A DNA stretch of 57,451 nt from a virus (IMGVR_UViG_3300035698_003244:1-57451), one strand, 5' to 3'. Positions 19,363 to 28,753 are shown, numbered from the stretch's first letter. Made by a program: numbers and translations. The notes: generated by a model not told the origin, from the sequence alone.

Positions 19363-20118
19363 CTACTTAAGGGTTCCTGCAAGTATATATTCAGAAATCT
19401 TTTTACCGATGTGTACATCAGGTACTTCGGTGCTATTTGCGCGTTGGCGTGCGGCCTGTATTGCATTGAACAGTTTATCTACTCTGCCAAGCAATTCGGA
19501 CTTCTCAGCCTTACTCAGGAACCCGTACCATCGATATGTGATTGTCTGACCGACGTTAATCGTCTCATTCCACTTTTCGATCTGTGCCGGAAACTCCTTG
19601 GTAGCATTAACGAGAATCTTACTCTTCCAGTCTTTAGCGGTCTTGAACTGGGTATCAGGAACTACCTGCAGCCATACACCATCTTGATCATCTGACCGTT
19701 CATACTTCTTACCCGGTGGCAGAGTCGGTATAAAACCGAGAATCTGACGAAACTGCTTAATCTCTGATTCCATCGCCAGGAGCGTCGTAGAGGGCACGGA
19801 AACCAATAGTGATACATTGTCTACCACAACGTCAGCAGTGGCCTCCTGGTTGGCCTGGTCCACCTGTATGGCAGCATCCCAGTAGTTAACCAGGTGTGTA
19901 AGCGTATATTTCAGCTTATCTGCAATTGTAGAGTCGATTTCTTTTGTGACATCGGTACCCTCTACTGGTACCTTAAGTTCATCAAACGGCATATAAACTG
20001 TACGACTTCCGGAGAACCGGTCGGCCTTACCGAATGCTTTCTGGGCTTCGACCAGCATTTCTTTCTTCAAGGCACGCAAAGAATCGCGTACCGGCAGTAC
20101 TTCATGAATTACAGACAT
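19363..20118 (-). CDS. Conserved phage protein of unknown function
   Basis: 251 aa from the ATG at 20118, which follows AAGGAGACATAAT; upstream codons in frame are not used. The protein (MSVIHEVLPVRDSLRALKKE...) is soluble and helical with a beta middle (ADVVVDNVSLLVSVPST) and TLPPGKKYERSDDQDGVW. Such proteins recur in large phages, but I cannot assign a role. It is co-directional with and two bases from the gene before it. Confidence 0.78.
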   Translation of the reverse strand: MSVIHEVLPVRDSLRALKKEMLVEAQKAFGKADRFSGSRTVYMPFDELKVPVEGTDVTKEIDSTIADKLKYTLTHLVNYWDAAIQVDQANQEATADVVVDNVSLLVSVPSTTLLAMESEIKQFRQILGFIPTLPPGKKYERSDDQDGVWLQVVPDTQFKTAKDWKSKILVNATKEFPAQIEKWNETINVGQTITYRWYGFLSKAEKSELLGRVDKLFNAIQAARQRANSTEVPDVHIGKKISEYILAGTLK

Positions 20119-20119
20119 A

Positions 20120-20605
20120 TTATGTCTCCTTCTTATTTTGTGGTTTATCCAACGCCTTACCAGCGACCCTTGCACAGGTATCTCGTAAAGCATCAAGTGA
20201 TTTGTTTTCATGTATATCTGACCCGGCATCTTCAAGCTCGTCAGATAATACGGTTTCATAAATTTTCTCAAGTGCATCTTTATACACGGCAGCGTCACAT
20301 TTATTGCTATGTGACTCCATAGATCTTATAGACCATGCCAGTCCCAGGAGGTACCTGTCAGATACAGGTTTCTTTGTCAACAATCTGTTAAGTGTGCCAG
20401 CACATATTTCACCGAGCCGGTTACCCTCGATTGCGCAGGATGCATACGATTCAAGATACAGCATAAGCCCAGTGTATGGTAACGCAGCTAAATAATTTAA
20501 TGCGCTCTTCGCCGCTGGATGGGCTTCGCCCTGCAGCAAAGTTGTTCTTAGTTCTTCAGCATTATCTTTTTCTATTACAGACAAATCTTTATCCTTAGTA
20601 GACAT
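20120..20605 (-). CDS. Unknown helical protein
   Basis: 161 aa, all-helical appearance, acidic, with four Cys scattered. Not recognised. Start 20605 follows AAAGGAATCAAC. It is the first gene downstream of the palindrome array at 20654-20996, so that region probably holds its promoter. Confidence 0.75.
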   Translation of the reverse strand: MSTKDKDLSVIEKDNAEELRTTLLQGEAHPAAKSALNYLAALPYTGLMLYLESYASCAIEGNRLGEICAGTLNRLLTKKPVSDRYLLGLAWSIRSMESHSNKCDAAVYKDALEKIYETVLSDELEDAGSDIHENKSLDALRDTCARVAGKALDKPQNKKET

Positions 20606-20653
20606 GTTGATTCCTTTTTTTACAGGTTTTCTCTTTTTCTCAAAATGGTTTAC

Positions 20654-20996
20654 TATAATATATTTATATATTATACGCGGCTACACCCTGAGGGTGTGCG
20701 TATCGCGTATCGCAAAATAAAGGTCTAATACCTCAAAATGTACCTACTTTATGTAAGTGCTTATATATCAATCCTTTGCTACTTAATTTACGATACACCC
20801 ACCCCCTATTTTGTGTACGTATCGGCAGATAACCGTACTAGACCTTTGTCACCTTTACATAGTGGATGCTATGGTGGGGGGTATCGCATTTATAACCCTT
20901 ATTTATGCGATACTCTCACCAGCGGTATGGTGTATGTATCGCGTTTATAGCCTATATTTGTACGATACACCCATAGTGTGTACCATGGGTGTATCG
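20654..20996. repeat. Palindrome array CGATAC-N22-GTATCG with AT-rich element
   Basis: Three 34-bp elements (20791-20824, 20908-20941, 20963-20996) each have CGATAC and GTATCG exactly 28 bases apart start to start. The last has 12-bp arms (CGATACACCCAT/ATGGGTGTATCG). Extra half-sites lie at 20700, 20707 and 20881. An AT-only inverted repeat TATAATATA/TATATTATA lies at 20654-20675 and could be a promoter -10 or DNA-unwinding element. The 412-base gap has no gene. It may be a replication origin, partition site or operator array. Confidence 0.75.
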
Positions 20997-21017
20997 CAAA
21001 ATTTGGCACATAAACTG

Positions 21018-22061
21018 TTAAACTTCTATAGTTTTCCTACGTTGTTTGGCATGTCTTTTGCGACCTGCCAACCGTACTTTATATCCCATTGATTCACGCT
21101 CTTTATCACCGTCAGGCATAATAGTATTAGCACGCATAAAACCGACTGATACAGGAGATTTACATGTACCGCTAGCCTCAATTATTAAACCGCTACAGTA
21201 ATTATATCTGCCTGAATTACAGATGCATCTCTGTACTTGTTTAGTAGTCTTATACGGTCTTATGACCCTTCCGGCCTCGGTGCTTCTTTCGTTAATACAT
21301 ACAGCCTTACTATCCATAGGATCTGGATTCCAGTGATCTGGTGCGTGCTGTGACGGGTACACACCCCATACTCTTGGTACCATTGATACTGCATCAAGAA
21401 CTGGATATTGACTCGTATACTCCTGAAACATCTGATCAATAACAGGATCATCAGGATGCATTTGTATAGGTGCTGCCCATTGCCATTGTAGCTCCGCCGG
21501 TCCCATACCATTAGCTTTACGTCGCATCACACAATCCTCGTGCATGCATATGAACCTACCACCGCTTAACACTTTGACCTTATTACCAAGCTTACGGTTT
21601 AATTGAAACGTACTACCACAATCAGGGCACACCCTGAATCCAGGTATATGGTTTACTATTGAACCTTGCTTAATTACTTTACCGGTTGTTCCATCCATTC
21701 TAAATGGCGCGAATAACAGCTCGGTTACACGCAGTTCCTGCATGAATGTCTCAGGGGATACTAAACCCCTTAGTCCATATTCTGGGCCTATAACTATGCG
21801 TCCCATATGACGTTGATGCGCCGATACAGTCAGTCGTCCCTTGCGCACCTTCTCACCGTCAGGCGCAAACTCCGATCTGCGTATTGGAAATTCTATTGCC
21901 ACGATTCTTGCTGTACGCGGTGGTGTAATTGATTTACTCTTTTCCTCCACTTTGTGTACAGGTGTTATTTGTTCCACGCTACCGTTATCTACTTGAGATG
22001 TTATTTCTTTCTCAATCATCATCCCAATATTTGGACCAATAAGTATGTCTTCTTCTTTCAT
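21018..22061 (-). CDS. Zinc-binding protein of unknown function
   Basis: 347 aa. Central region has CPDCGS, then ICMHEDCVMRR; a second cluster has CICNSGRYNYCSG near residue 285. The C-terminus is very basic (RLAGRKRHAKQRRKTIEV). Middle includes WGVYPSQHAPDHWNPDP. A nucleic-acid-binding role is suggested by zinc clusters and the basic tail; no enzyme motif. It ends at the palindrome array. Confidence 0.75.
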   Translation of the reverse strand: MKEEDILIGPNIGMMIEKEITSQVDNGSVEQITPVHKVEEKSKSITPPRTARIVAIEFPIRRSEFAPDGEKVRKGRLTVSAHQRHMGRIVIGPEYGLRGLVSPETFMQELRVTELLFAPFRMDGTTGKVIKQGSIVNHIPGFRVCPDCGSTFQLNRKLGNKVKVLSGGRFICMHEDCVMRRKANGMGPAELQWQWAAPIQMHPDDPVIDQMFQEYTSQYPVLDAVSMVPRVWGVYPSQHAPDHWNPDPMDSKAVCINERSTEAGRVIRPYKTTKQVQRCICNSGRYNYCSGLIIEASGTCKSPVSVGFMRANTIMPDGDKERESMGYKVRLAGRKRHAKQRRKTIEV

Positions 22062-22094
22062 TGTATTCTCCGTGTGCGGGTTGTCTTAAATTAC

Positions 22095-22595
22095 TTAGGC
22101 GTTAGATACTTTAAGCATCCATACTGCTTTTAGGGTATCCCCTAATTTTTCAGCTTCTTTGAATGTTTTTGTGATATCTTTATCGCCATAAGGTAATACG
22201 ATTATGTCTGGGCATCCACATCTAGTGCCGATACCGATTAAGTTTTTTGGTTTATCCAGCTTGCCAAACCGCTCTTCCCAACCATCAAACTGATCAGGGT
22301 ATAAGTTAAGCGGCGTATACTCTCCAAGCCATCCACCAGTCGTGTTATGGTCTAGCCATGATGCTGCATCGTCATGCGACCATTTTAGGTCATCGTGATA
22401 ATAGTCATACGCTTTATTTATATTATATGCAAATATGTATTCTTTTATGCCCGTTTCTACACGCGGGATAATAACACCCTCAACAGTTTTAACATGTATA
22501 TCAGGGTAGAAAATAATATTGCCAGCAGTAAGCAATTTTATAGACTCCGGCTGGTCAGCCAACCATTCTGCATAGTATTTATTTTTAACGTTCAT
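22095..22595 (-). CDS. Unknown protein
   Basis: 166 aa, aromatic-rich (WLADQPESIKLLTAGNIIFYP, WLDHNTTGGWLGEY). Not recognised. Start 22595 follows AGGATTTTTTATGTATG. A terminator lies 30-60 bases upstream of the start. Confidence 0.72.
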   Translation of the reverse strand: MNVKNKYYAEWLADQPESIKLLTAGNIIFYPDIHVKTVEGVIIPRVETGIKEYIFAYNINKAYDYYHDDLKWSHDDAASWLDHNTTGGWLGEYTPLNLYPDQFDGWEERFGKLDKPKNLIGIGTRCGCPDIIVLPYGDKDITKTFKEAEKLGDTLKAVWMLKVSNA

Positions 22596-22628
22596 ACATA
22601 AAAAATCCTATTATCCATAAATTAGAAT

Positions 22629-22657
22629 AACCCGACCCCCACAATGGGAGCCGGGTT
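22629..22657 (-). terminator. Hairpin, probable terminator
   Basis: AACCCG and CGGGTT enclose a second stem of CCC/GGG. The T tract is weak on the minus strand (TTATTC) and better on the plus strand (TTTTAATAA), so it may act in either direction. It follows the stop of the gene at 22675. Confidence 0.55.
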
Positions 22658-22674
22658 TTAATAACGTGTAGCAC

Positions 22675-23109
22675 TTAGCCAGCAAAAGCTTCAGCAGGCA
22701 AGTCGCTAAGCGAGTGCATTGTCATAGCTGGAGTAGCTTCTTCAACGTGAACCGTACGGTGTTCTGAGTTAACAGAATGATCTACAATTTTGTCACCTTC
22801 CACGGTCAACGGTGGGGCTACCTCCTGTAACTCTTCCACTGTTTCTTCAACCTTTTCAGGTTCTTTCACAGTTTTATGGTCACGATACAGACGAGAGTCA
22901 ATGGTACGATGTGCTTTTGTTCCACGTATGGTATTACCATACGCTAAAGTTGCTATTCCGATAATCTTACCTACAAAGCCAGCAGCCTCCAAAATTACGC
23001 TCGGCCCTAATATTGCCAGCCCTAACCCTTGCACTGTCCAACGGGTTGGTGTAGTAATTCCTGTAACGGCTGCATGGCCACATGATGCTAATAATGATTT
23101 CTTTTTCAT
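22675..23109 (-). CDS. Putative membrane-associated protein
   Basis: 144 aa. Residues about 20-62 are hydrophobic and Gly/Ala-rich (GLGLAILGPSVILEAAGFVG, IIGIATLAYG) and may form one or two membrane helices. The C-terminal half is acidic (PEKVEETVEELQEVAPP). Unknown role. It has its own promoter (23171-23199) and a 5' leader with the inverted repeat AGACGT/ACGTCT, so it is probably regulated as a single-gene unit closed by the 22629 hairpin. Confidence 0.75.
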   Translation of the reverse strand: MKKKSLLASCGHAAVTGITTPTRWTVQGLGLAILGPSVILEAAGFVGKIIGIATLAYGNTIRGTKAHRTIDSRLYRDHKTVKEPEKVEETVEELQEVAPPLTVEGDKIVDHSVNSEHRTVHVEEATPAMTMHSLSDLPAEAFAG

Positions 23110-23170
23110 ACAATATTCCTTAGTTTGAATTTAATCGTATAGACGTCATAATTAACGTCTTCGTTACTAT

Positions 23171-23199
23171 ATTATAACCATATTGGTGCAATAATTAAG
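23171..23199 (-). promoter_or_regulatory. Promoter CTTAAT-17-TATAAT
   Basis: -10 TATAAT (23171-23176) and CTTAAT (23194-23199) spaced by 17, with ATATA after the -10 as in the promoter at 3132. A potential operator, AGACGT-TAATTATG-ACGTCT, lies between it and the ATG at 23109. Confidence 0.6.
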
Positions 23200-23204
23200 G
23201 TATA

Positions 23205-23768
23205 TTACGACAGCATTAATTTAGGTAATAAAGCATATTTAGTATACATGAATACCTCTATGCTCTTCCTATCATCCGATAATTTGATATGCCCACATAT
23301 AGGAGACACCGCCGCTACCTTATCTGTGTTTTCTTCTAATGGTTTAGCTAGCTGAGGACCTATACTATTAGTTAACGATTTAAGCCGATCAGCGAGCTTA
23401 TTCAGCATTAATTGCGTATTGCATACACTTACATCTTCATAAGGTATGGTGATCTTAGGCGTCATTAAGCGTACAACCGGTCTGCCATACTTTATAACGT
23501 TATCATCAATCGGGTCTAGACGACCCGGTAGATATAACATCTGAGTACTAGGCTCGCCATCAGTGTCGATAACATCATACGGTTTAATTTCATCTTCACG
23601 TATATTAATTACACGCTCACTTAATTTTTCATGTTTAATTAAGTAATCGTACCAAAGCGCAGAGCATAGCTCCGACATTGGTACTTCAATCATGTTACTG
23701 AACATTTGAACAGTTTTTGTTACCATATCTAATGCCAACATTAATTTATTAGGTAATTCTTCGTACAT
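23205..23768 (-). CDS. Unknown protein
   Basis: 187 aa. N-terminal helices (LMLALDMVTKTVQMFSNMIE), then strands and KYGRPVVRLMTPKITIPYEDV. Not recognised. Starts ten bases after the preceding gene's stop. Confidence 0.74.
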   Translation of the reverse strand: MYEELPNKLMLALDMVTKTVQMFSNMIEVPMSELCSALWYDYLIKHEKLSERVINIREDEIKPYDVIDTDGEPSTQMLYLPGRLDPIDDNVIKYGRPVVRLMTPKITIPYEDVSVCNTQLMLNKLADRLKSLTNSIGPQLAKPLEENTDKVAAVSPICGHIKLSDDRKSIEVFMYTKYALLPKLMLS

Positions 23769-23778
23769 AATTATCTCC

Positions 23779-24357
23779 TTACACGCAGATCTGGTGCCAA
23801 CGCACTATTGTCTGCAATTTTGATATTGGTAGTAATACCGTCATTGGCGCGATAGCCAACGACATCCTGTCAACCTGGAACGCACCTGCGCCGCCTTTCT
23901 TAACAAACCGTGTCAGCTTAGATGTAGGTATCCAGCCACCTACATATATATTCTGTACATCGATAATATTACCGTTTTTGTCTTTAGCCCCTACAACGTA
24001 TATGGCTAGTATAGCATGTTGACTCAGCCCGCGTTCTTTGCGTAACTGACCCGCCGGTACTATTATTTGCTTGTCTACTATATCATTATCGTGTACCAGG
24101 GACACCGCCGTTGATATGCCTATTAGCTTTTGCTCCGCGTCCTCACACATACACTCAACACCATGTTCAAGTGCACTGTCAAGTTGATCGATATAGTCAT
24201 CTTCACTCATATCCACCACTTTACGTAATACGGCACTACCGATCGATTTGAGTTGACCTGTGCTTATATTTTTGAACCTTGTGTTTGGTGTGCTTATACA
24301 ATTGTTGAGCTCATCCTGAGATAGTTCAACTGTTTCAATATCACGTTTATCTACCAT
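23779..24357 (-). CDS. Unknown protein
   Basis: 192 aa, acidic N-terminal half (LDSALEHGVECMCEDAEQKL) and a beta-rich C-terminal half (DKQIIVPAGQLRKERGLSQH, IYVVGAKDKNGNIIDVQN). Not recognised. Start 24357 follows AAAAAGGAATTAATC. Confidence 0.74.
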   Translation of the reverse strand: MVDKRDIETVELSQDELNNCISTPNTRFKNISTGQLKSIGSAVLRKVVDMSEDDYIDQLDSALEHGVECMCEDAEQKLIGISTAVSLVHDNDIVDKQIIVPAGQLRKERGLSQHAILAIYVVGAKDKNGNIIDVQNIYVGGWIPTSKLTRFVKKGGAGAFQVDRMSLAIAPMTVLLPISKLQTIVRWHQICV

Positions 24358-24378
24358 GATTAATTCCTTTTTAGTCGG

Positions 24379-25290
24379 TTACATTAATGTGCGTAATTGT
24401 TTTTTAGGTTTTACTTCGCCTTTATCAGGTGTAACGATAATATCTTCTATCTTACTATTAGGCGCTAGTTTATTTTTTTCGTTGCCCGGCCATCCGGCAA
24501 TAGATTTCTTTATGCTCATCTTAGCAAACTTTGAACAGTGTGGTAAAGATGATGAATCAACCATTTTAGGCGGGAACTTTTTTAGACATTCTAAAACCGC
24601 ATCATCTAAAGTCAGATGCGCGTATGTCTTTTTTAACCGGCTATTCTTTGAGCAATCCATAAACGTTAACTGTTTAGTCTCAAAGTAGTTATGCAGTATT
24701 CGTAGTTCTTCTACTAAACTATTATATAGGTCTATATTCCATTTTTGTTGTAATTTGCTCAATTCTGTTTTATGTGCATACATAGCACCGTCAGTAGCCC
24801 CGCCAAAGTCAGAACCACCAAGAATTATTTTTCTAATACCTAACTGGTATAGAATATGAATAGCAGACATTAGCGTATTGTGATACCAAGGTACACCGCT
24901 ATGTTCATCAAGATATTCTGACCAGTCAATATTGGATGATTGTGTATAGAAGAATATATTAGGCATATCGAGATACTTCAAGCCGCCATACTCTTTCCCT
25001 AATTGTGTGTTAGCATGGCCTATCGGGGCCATCTTCATTATGGTAGGGTCAAGTAGTATTTGTGGCTCGTAGCACTCAGGCTTATCTGAGCTTATCCAAA
25101 GGGTAGGCCTGAAGTGTACCGCAGCATTATTTATCGCTACAGTAAGTACACCTCGTTGATTCAATAAATGTATAGACTGTTCACGCAAGCTTGGCGCTCC
25201 ACCGATCAGCATAGCCGTTTGGCCTTCGAATAGATCTGTAAGGTCCGCAACTCTACTGGTTCCGTGTGCATCAGGTCTCAAGAAAATCAT
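24379..25290 (-). CDS. DUF115/MptE-like Rossmann protein, possible glycosyltransferase
   Basis: 303 aa. The N-terminal Rossmann-like motif TAMLIGGAPSLREQSIHLL with TVAINNAA, TLWISSDKPECY and a later LGIRKIILGGSDFGG resembles the DUF115 / 6-hydroxymethylpterin-pyrophosphokinase-like and sialyltransferase-like proteins found in phage genomes. Those families bind nucleotide-activated substrates; here the reaction is unknown. The C-terminal 70 residues are Lys/Pro-rich and separate. It overlaps the preceding gene by 20 bases. Confidence 0.68.
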   Translation of the reverse strand: MIFLRPDAHGTSRVADLTDLFEGQTAMLIGGAPSLREQSIHLLNQRGVLTVAINNAAVHFRPTLWISSDKPECYEPQILLDPTIMKMAPIGHANTQLGKEYGGLKYLDMPNIFFYTQSSNIDWSEYLDEHSGVPWYHNTLMSAIHILYQLGIRKIILGGSDFGGATDGAMYAHKTELSKLQQKWNIDLYNSLVEELRILHNYFETKQLTFMDCSKNSRLKKTYAHLTLDDAVLECLKKFPPKMVDSSSLPHCSKFAKMSIKKSIAGWPGNEKNKLAPNSKIEDIIVTPDKGEVKPKKQLRTLM

Positions 25291-25669
25291 TCAACGTTAC
25301 CCCCGTATTATCATATATGTGCAAAGCACGTCTTCCTATACTAGTTATTTGAAATAAACTAATAGGTCTCCCAGCTTTATCGTTTAATAGTTTAATGCTA
25401 GAAACAAGCATATTAGCGTCGATCATATCTTTAATAAGGTTTGCGTGTCTTGAAACGTAATTTGATACCCTTGCACGATTATTTGAATTAATTAACGTGT
25501 GTGACCGTAATGCTGCAAATTTACCTATGTCGTCATACGTTACACCGGCCGGACTTACGAATGCCGATCTGAGAAATACAACTGACATAGGACTACTGCA
25601 TAACAGTTTTACGGGCAGAACCAAATATTCGGTGAGTTCTGTGTTTTCTTCCATAAACATCTCTGACAT
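25271..25669 (-). CDS. Unknown protein, possible winged helix
   Basis: 132 aa. Middle and C-terminal helices end in LVSSIKLLNDKAGRPISLFQ and ITSIGRRALHIY, reminiscent of the recognition helix and wing of an MarR/winged-helix protein, a by-eye suggestion only. Overlaps the Gp88-like gene by 61 bases at its start and the next gene by 20. Confidence 0.65.
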   Translation of the reverse strand: MSEMFMEENTELTEYLVLPVKLLCSSPMSVVFLRSAFVSPAGVTYDDIGKFAALRSHTLINSNNRARVSNYVSRHANLIKDMIDANMLVSSIKLLNDKAGRPISLFQITSIGRRALHIYDNTGVTLNDFLET

Positions 25670-26415
25670 TTAGTACATACTCCTTCCATGTTCATTGTAC
25701 CTGCATCACACGGGCACGTCTGTAGCTTAGGCGGTTTAACAGGCCAATCTATATCTAACTTTGTTGCGTGCTTACGTGCAGCTGTCCAGCGTTCCATAAA
25801 GTCGTTTGACTTAGTAGGCGATAGGTAACATACCCTTAGGTTATCTTTATAAAACATATCGTGATACTTATAATAAGCAGTCATACCATCACACATGTTA
25901 CACGCGTCGAGTGACACATACATAGAAAGGTTATCAACTACTGATAATATTGGTAACACGTTAAATGTTCGTGTGTACGCCCAAAACTTAATATCAGGGA
26001 ATGACCACATAGCATTAACGGCTGCACGTGCATACTCATTTGAGAAGAAGTCGCCAGACCAGTGTATCCTGTAATTCAAAAACGGTTCATAGTCCTTAAG
26101 TCGGCTAGCTCTACGAAACTCTGCAGATCTGAACCGAGCAAACTCTGTTTCCATCATATCCTGCATTTCATCTTGCGGGGCATTCATCATGATATCAGTA
26201 TTATGCTTTAATACATTTTTTACGCCGACGTACGCTTTCATAAGCCCGTCTACATAGCATACCATGTTCTTACACCCTTTCTTAATCCAGCAACACCCAC
26301 CTTCTCCGTGTGTTGCGCCGGGACACGTTACAACTGGTAGTAACCCAAACGTTTTCCTCTGTCCCTTCCAGTTGCGCGTTTTACGATCACAACTGGGTTT
26401 AATTACATCTGTCAT
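25609..26415 (-). CDS. Phage Gp88-like protein
   Basis: 268 aa with many Cys: CPGATHGEGGCCWIKKGCKN near residue 31 and CPCDAGTMNMEGVCTKCQRC near the end. The centre, YRIHWSGDFFSNEYARAAVN followed by IKFWAYTRTFNVLPIL and MYVSLDACN, matches the gene product 88 family of mycobacteriophages and other phages (R-H-SGDF, AYTR, S-D). The family has no proven function; the Cys pattern suggests metal or Fe-S binding. Confidence 0.72.
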   Translation of the reverse strand: MTDVIKPSCDRKTRNWKGQRKTFGLLPVVTCPGATHGEGGCCWIKKGCKNMVCYVDGLMKAYVGVKNVLKHNTDIMMNAPQDEMQDMMETEFARFRSAEFRRASRLKDYEPFLNYRIHWSGDFFSNEYARAAVNAMWSFPDIKFWAYTRTFNVLPILSVVDNLSMYVSLDACNMCDGMTAYYKYHDMFYKDNLRVCYLSPTKSNDFMERWTAARKHATKLDIDWPVKPPKLQTCPCDAGTMNMEGVCTKCQRCLWKKTQNSPNIWFCP

Positions 26416-26441
26416 TAAATTATTCCAACAATTGACTTAGC

Positions 26442-27512
26442 CTAAACGCCAAGTCGTCTCAGTAATACTCTGAGTTTATTTATGTAAACTGATTTGTCTT
26501 CATTGCACGCCCACGCTTTACCGTTTGCGCCTATTTGGTTTCTTAAGTTATTGTTGTTGTATAATAGTGTAATATTCTCAATCATCTTCTTATAATCACA
26601 TGGATCAAAGAACAAGCAGTGTTGAGTATGTATCAATTGCTCGCTTAAAAAGCCTGATTTTTCACAGACTACTGGTATACCAACCGCTAAAGCTTCTACG
26701 ACGGTTTTTGAGTACGGACTACGATAATTTGGTTTACCATATCCTTGTACTAGAATGTCTAAAGATCTTATTATAGAACTATTTTGAGTGCCTACAATAC
26801 GACCTAATCGTACCGTTCTTCCCGACATACCAGCTATAGATTTTAATTCATCTACATATTTATCTGGTGCGGACACATATATAACTGTGCCCTTTGGGGC
26901 GAATGCAATAAGTTTCCTAACTAGTTTAAGTGAATACTGACCATCATAATCAGTATTTACGAATCCTATAGTAAACTCTTTATTGTTACGCTTAAGTCTT
27001 CTTAGTCTTCGTACGTTTATAGCAGGATGTATAACTTCAGCATAATCCGGCGGATGTGTGTCCCACATGTGGCTGTGATTATATCTACCATGCCTACGTG
27101 CATAATCAGACGCTACGGCAACTATGTCAGCTTGTACGTTCTTATCGTAATTACCATATGAGTAATAGATAGAAGGTATAGCCTTACCCAGTCCTCTGTG
27201 CTGTAACGTATTATGCAACATGGCTGCGTCGAAGCCACCACATTTAAGCATGTCATCCGTAACCCAATCCGTACTATACTCAACAGTCGGGTTACCCTCA
27301 GCAGGCACGTGTACAGCTCTCACGTCAGCGCCATCATTTCTGAGAACGTTTAGTGTATTAAGATCGTGTGAACTGAAACAGCCCTCAAAGAGCACAGTGT
27401 GATGATACTCTTTAAGGCTACTAACAACATTAATCATATTAGTAGTAACGCCATTGATACAAAGATCGGGCATAACATGTACAAGTCTTCTCTTAACACT
27501 AGTCTGTATCAT
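26442..27512 (-). CDS. Glycosyltransferase, GT-B fold (family 4-like)
   Basis: 356 aa. The start ATG at 27512 overlaps the previous stop as ATGA; a TTG seven codons earlier is less likely. The N-terminal domain begins RRLVHVMPDLCINGVTTNMI. The C-terminal domain carries FTIGFVNTDYDGQYSLKLV, SLDILVQGYGKPN, and PYSKTVVEALAVGIPVVCEK, the E-x7-E-like nucleotide-sugar motif of GT4. Expected to transfer a sugar from a nucleotide donor; substrate unknown. One of four glycosyltransferase-like genes in the window. Confidence 0.85.
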   Translation of the reverse strand: MIQTSVKRRLVHVMPDLCINGVTTNMINVVSSLKEYHHTVLFEGCFSSHDLNTLNVLRNDGADVRAVHVPAEGNPTVEYSTDWVTDDMLKCGGFDAAMLHNTLQHRGLGKAIPSIYYSYGNYDKNVQADIVAVASDYARRHGRYNHSHMWDTHPPDYAEVIHPAINVRRLRRLKRNNKEFTIGFVNTDYDGQYSLKLVRKLIAFAPKGTVIYVSAPDKYVDELKSIAGMSGRTVRLGRIVGTQNSSIIRSLDILVQGYGKPNYRSPYSKTVVEALAVGIPVVCEKSGFLSEQLIHTQHCLFFDPCDYKKMIENITLLYNNNNLRNQIGANGKAWACNEDKSVYINKLRVLLRRLGV

Positions 27513-27937
27513 TCCGTCATATCCTGCTCGCAAGGTAGCATTGTACGTTTAATAGCCTCCGCTATAATGGCTTGTTCTCTATCAGATACATCATTAGCCG
27601 GCATATCTGACATAAAAATCTCATCAGAAGTATTTTTAAATTGAGATTCTAATGAGAACCCATACTTGGTAGCATGAAGGCTGAAACCATCAAGTCGTAC
27701 ATCATCTTTGTCTTTCCAAGCATGAAACCCTGGTATGCACCCTGGCTCGTTGTCCAATAGCAGATCATAGTCTACGTCTACACCGTATACTATTAGTACA
27801 TCACCATCAGTGCATCCTAACTGGCGTATAATACCCCTTGCTAGCTTTCTAAGATCCAATGGATTATTTATACGTATGTGTGTAGGCACATCGGCCCAAT
27901 CACATTGCGACATTACACTATATATTTCACTAGACAT
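27509..27937 (-). CDS. Unknown acidic protein
   Basis: 142 aa, acidic (DGDVLIVYGVDVDYDLLLDN; FKNTSDEIFMSDMPANDVSD). Not recognised. Its stop overlaps the ATG of the glycosyltransferase by four bases. Confidence 0.74.
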   Translation of the reverse strand: MSSEIYSVMSQCDWADVPTHIRINNPLDLRKLARGIIRQLGCTDGDVLIVYGVDVDYDLLLDNEPGCIPGFHAWKDKDDVRLDGFSLHATKYGFSLESQFKNTSDEIFMSDMPANDVSDREQAIIAEAIKRTMLPCEQDMTE

Positions 27938-27945
27938 ATTATTAC

Positions 27946-28368
27946 CTACTTATTTAACGTTACAGCAAACATGGAGTCCTTAGATGGATCTAATCTACCA
28001 GCGGCATAGTTCGTTTTCTTATTAGAATCTTTGAAGTCCTTGACCTGTTTAGCCGCATCATCAATTACCTTAGTGAGCTCTGTCGTAAACGTCCATGACC
28101 CGTTTTTAGTAGCGTTAGACAAAGTACAGAATCCACCTACGTCCCATCCTGTATTTTTATCGCTTACCAGCTTCATACAGCTGAAGTCTTTATTAGCTTT
28201 TACTACAATAGCTTTGCTAGCGGCTTTTAATACCTTGGATAGCCTATTTATCCAACAATACGTCTCTAGAGCACTAGCTGTACCATCATGTATAACGTGT
28301 GCACCGTTAACAAGTGTAGTCGTATCAACGTCACGTAACACGTTCAATACATCATTATTAGTTATCAT
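27946..28368 (-). CDS. Unknown protein
   Basis: 140 aa, mixed helix and strand (AASKAIVVKANKDFSCMKLV; LTKVIDDAAKQVKDFKDSNK). Not recognised. Start 28368 is one base past the preceding stop, behind AGGAGGTTAAT. Confidence 0.74.
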   Translation of the reverse strand: MITNNDVLNVLRDVDTTTLVNGAHVIHDGTASALETYCWINRLSKVLKAASKAIVVKANKDFSCMKLVSDKNTGWDVGGFCTLSNATKNGSWTFTTELTKVIDDAAKQVKDFKDSNKKTNYAAGRLDPSKDSMFAVTLNK

Positions 28369-28369
28369 A

Positions 28370-28753
28370 TTAACCTCCTATTGGTTGTTTTGTCCATAAT
28401 GTGAACTGTTCATCACTATCTTTTATTACTAATTTCATCTCATCGTAAGTTGCATATACCTGAAACACTGTACCCATAGGAACACCTGCAGCCACTACCG
28501 CTGTCTCCATAAGGTACCTTTCAAGCATAGGTTTAGGTAGGCAAGGATACTCTTTACACAACAGTAAGTGTTGGTCATCGAGTGATAAGTTATTAATCCA
28601 CGCAGTCCTTGCATAGAATGATGGTAAAAGTGACTCAAGGCCTAAGAACGTATTCATAGGCCCCGTCGGGAAGTTAGGCATAACCATTTCTCCGTCCGGG
28701 GCCATTTGTCCTTTGGCATACTCTTCCATACACTGTGCAACCAGGAACCTCAT
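28370..28753 (-). CDS. Unknown protein
   Basis: 127 aa, contains PNFPTGPMNTFLGLESLLPS and a beta-like C-terminus. Not recognised. Its start shares a base with the stop of the upstream gene. Confidence 0.74.
   Translation of the reverse strand: MRFLVAQCMEEYAKGQMAPDGEMVMPNFPTGPMNTFLGLESLLPSFYARTAWINNLSLDDQHLLLCKEYPCLPKPMLERYLMETAVVAAGVPMGTVFQVYATYDEMKLVIKDSDEQFTLWTKQPIGG

Noticed and set aside
20690-21017. CRISPR array
   Set aside because: The repeats are short palindromes at irregular spacing with no conserved full-length repeat or unique spacers, and no cas gene is present.
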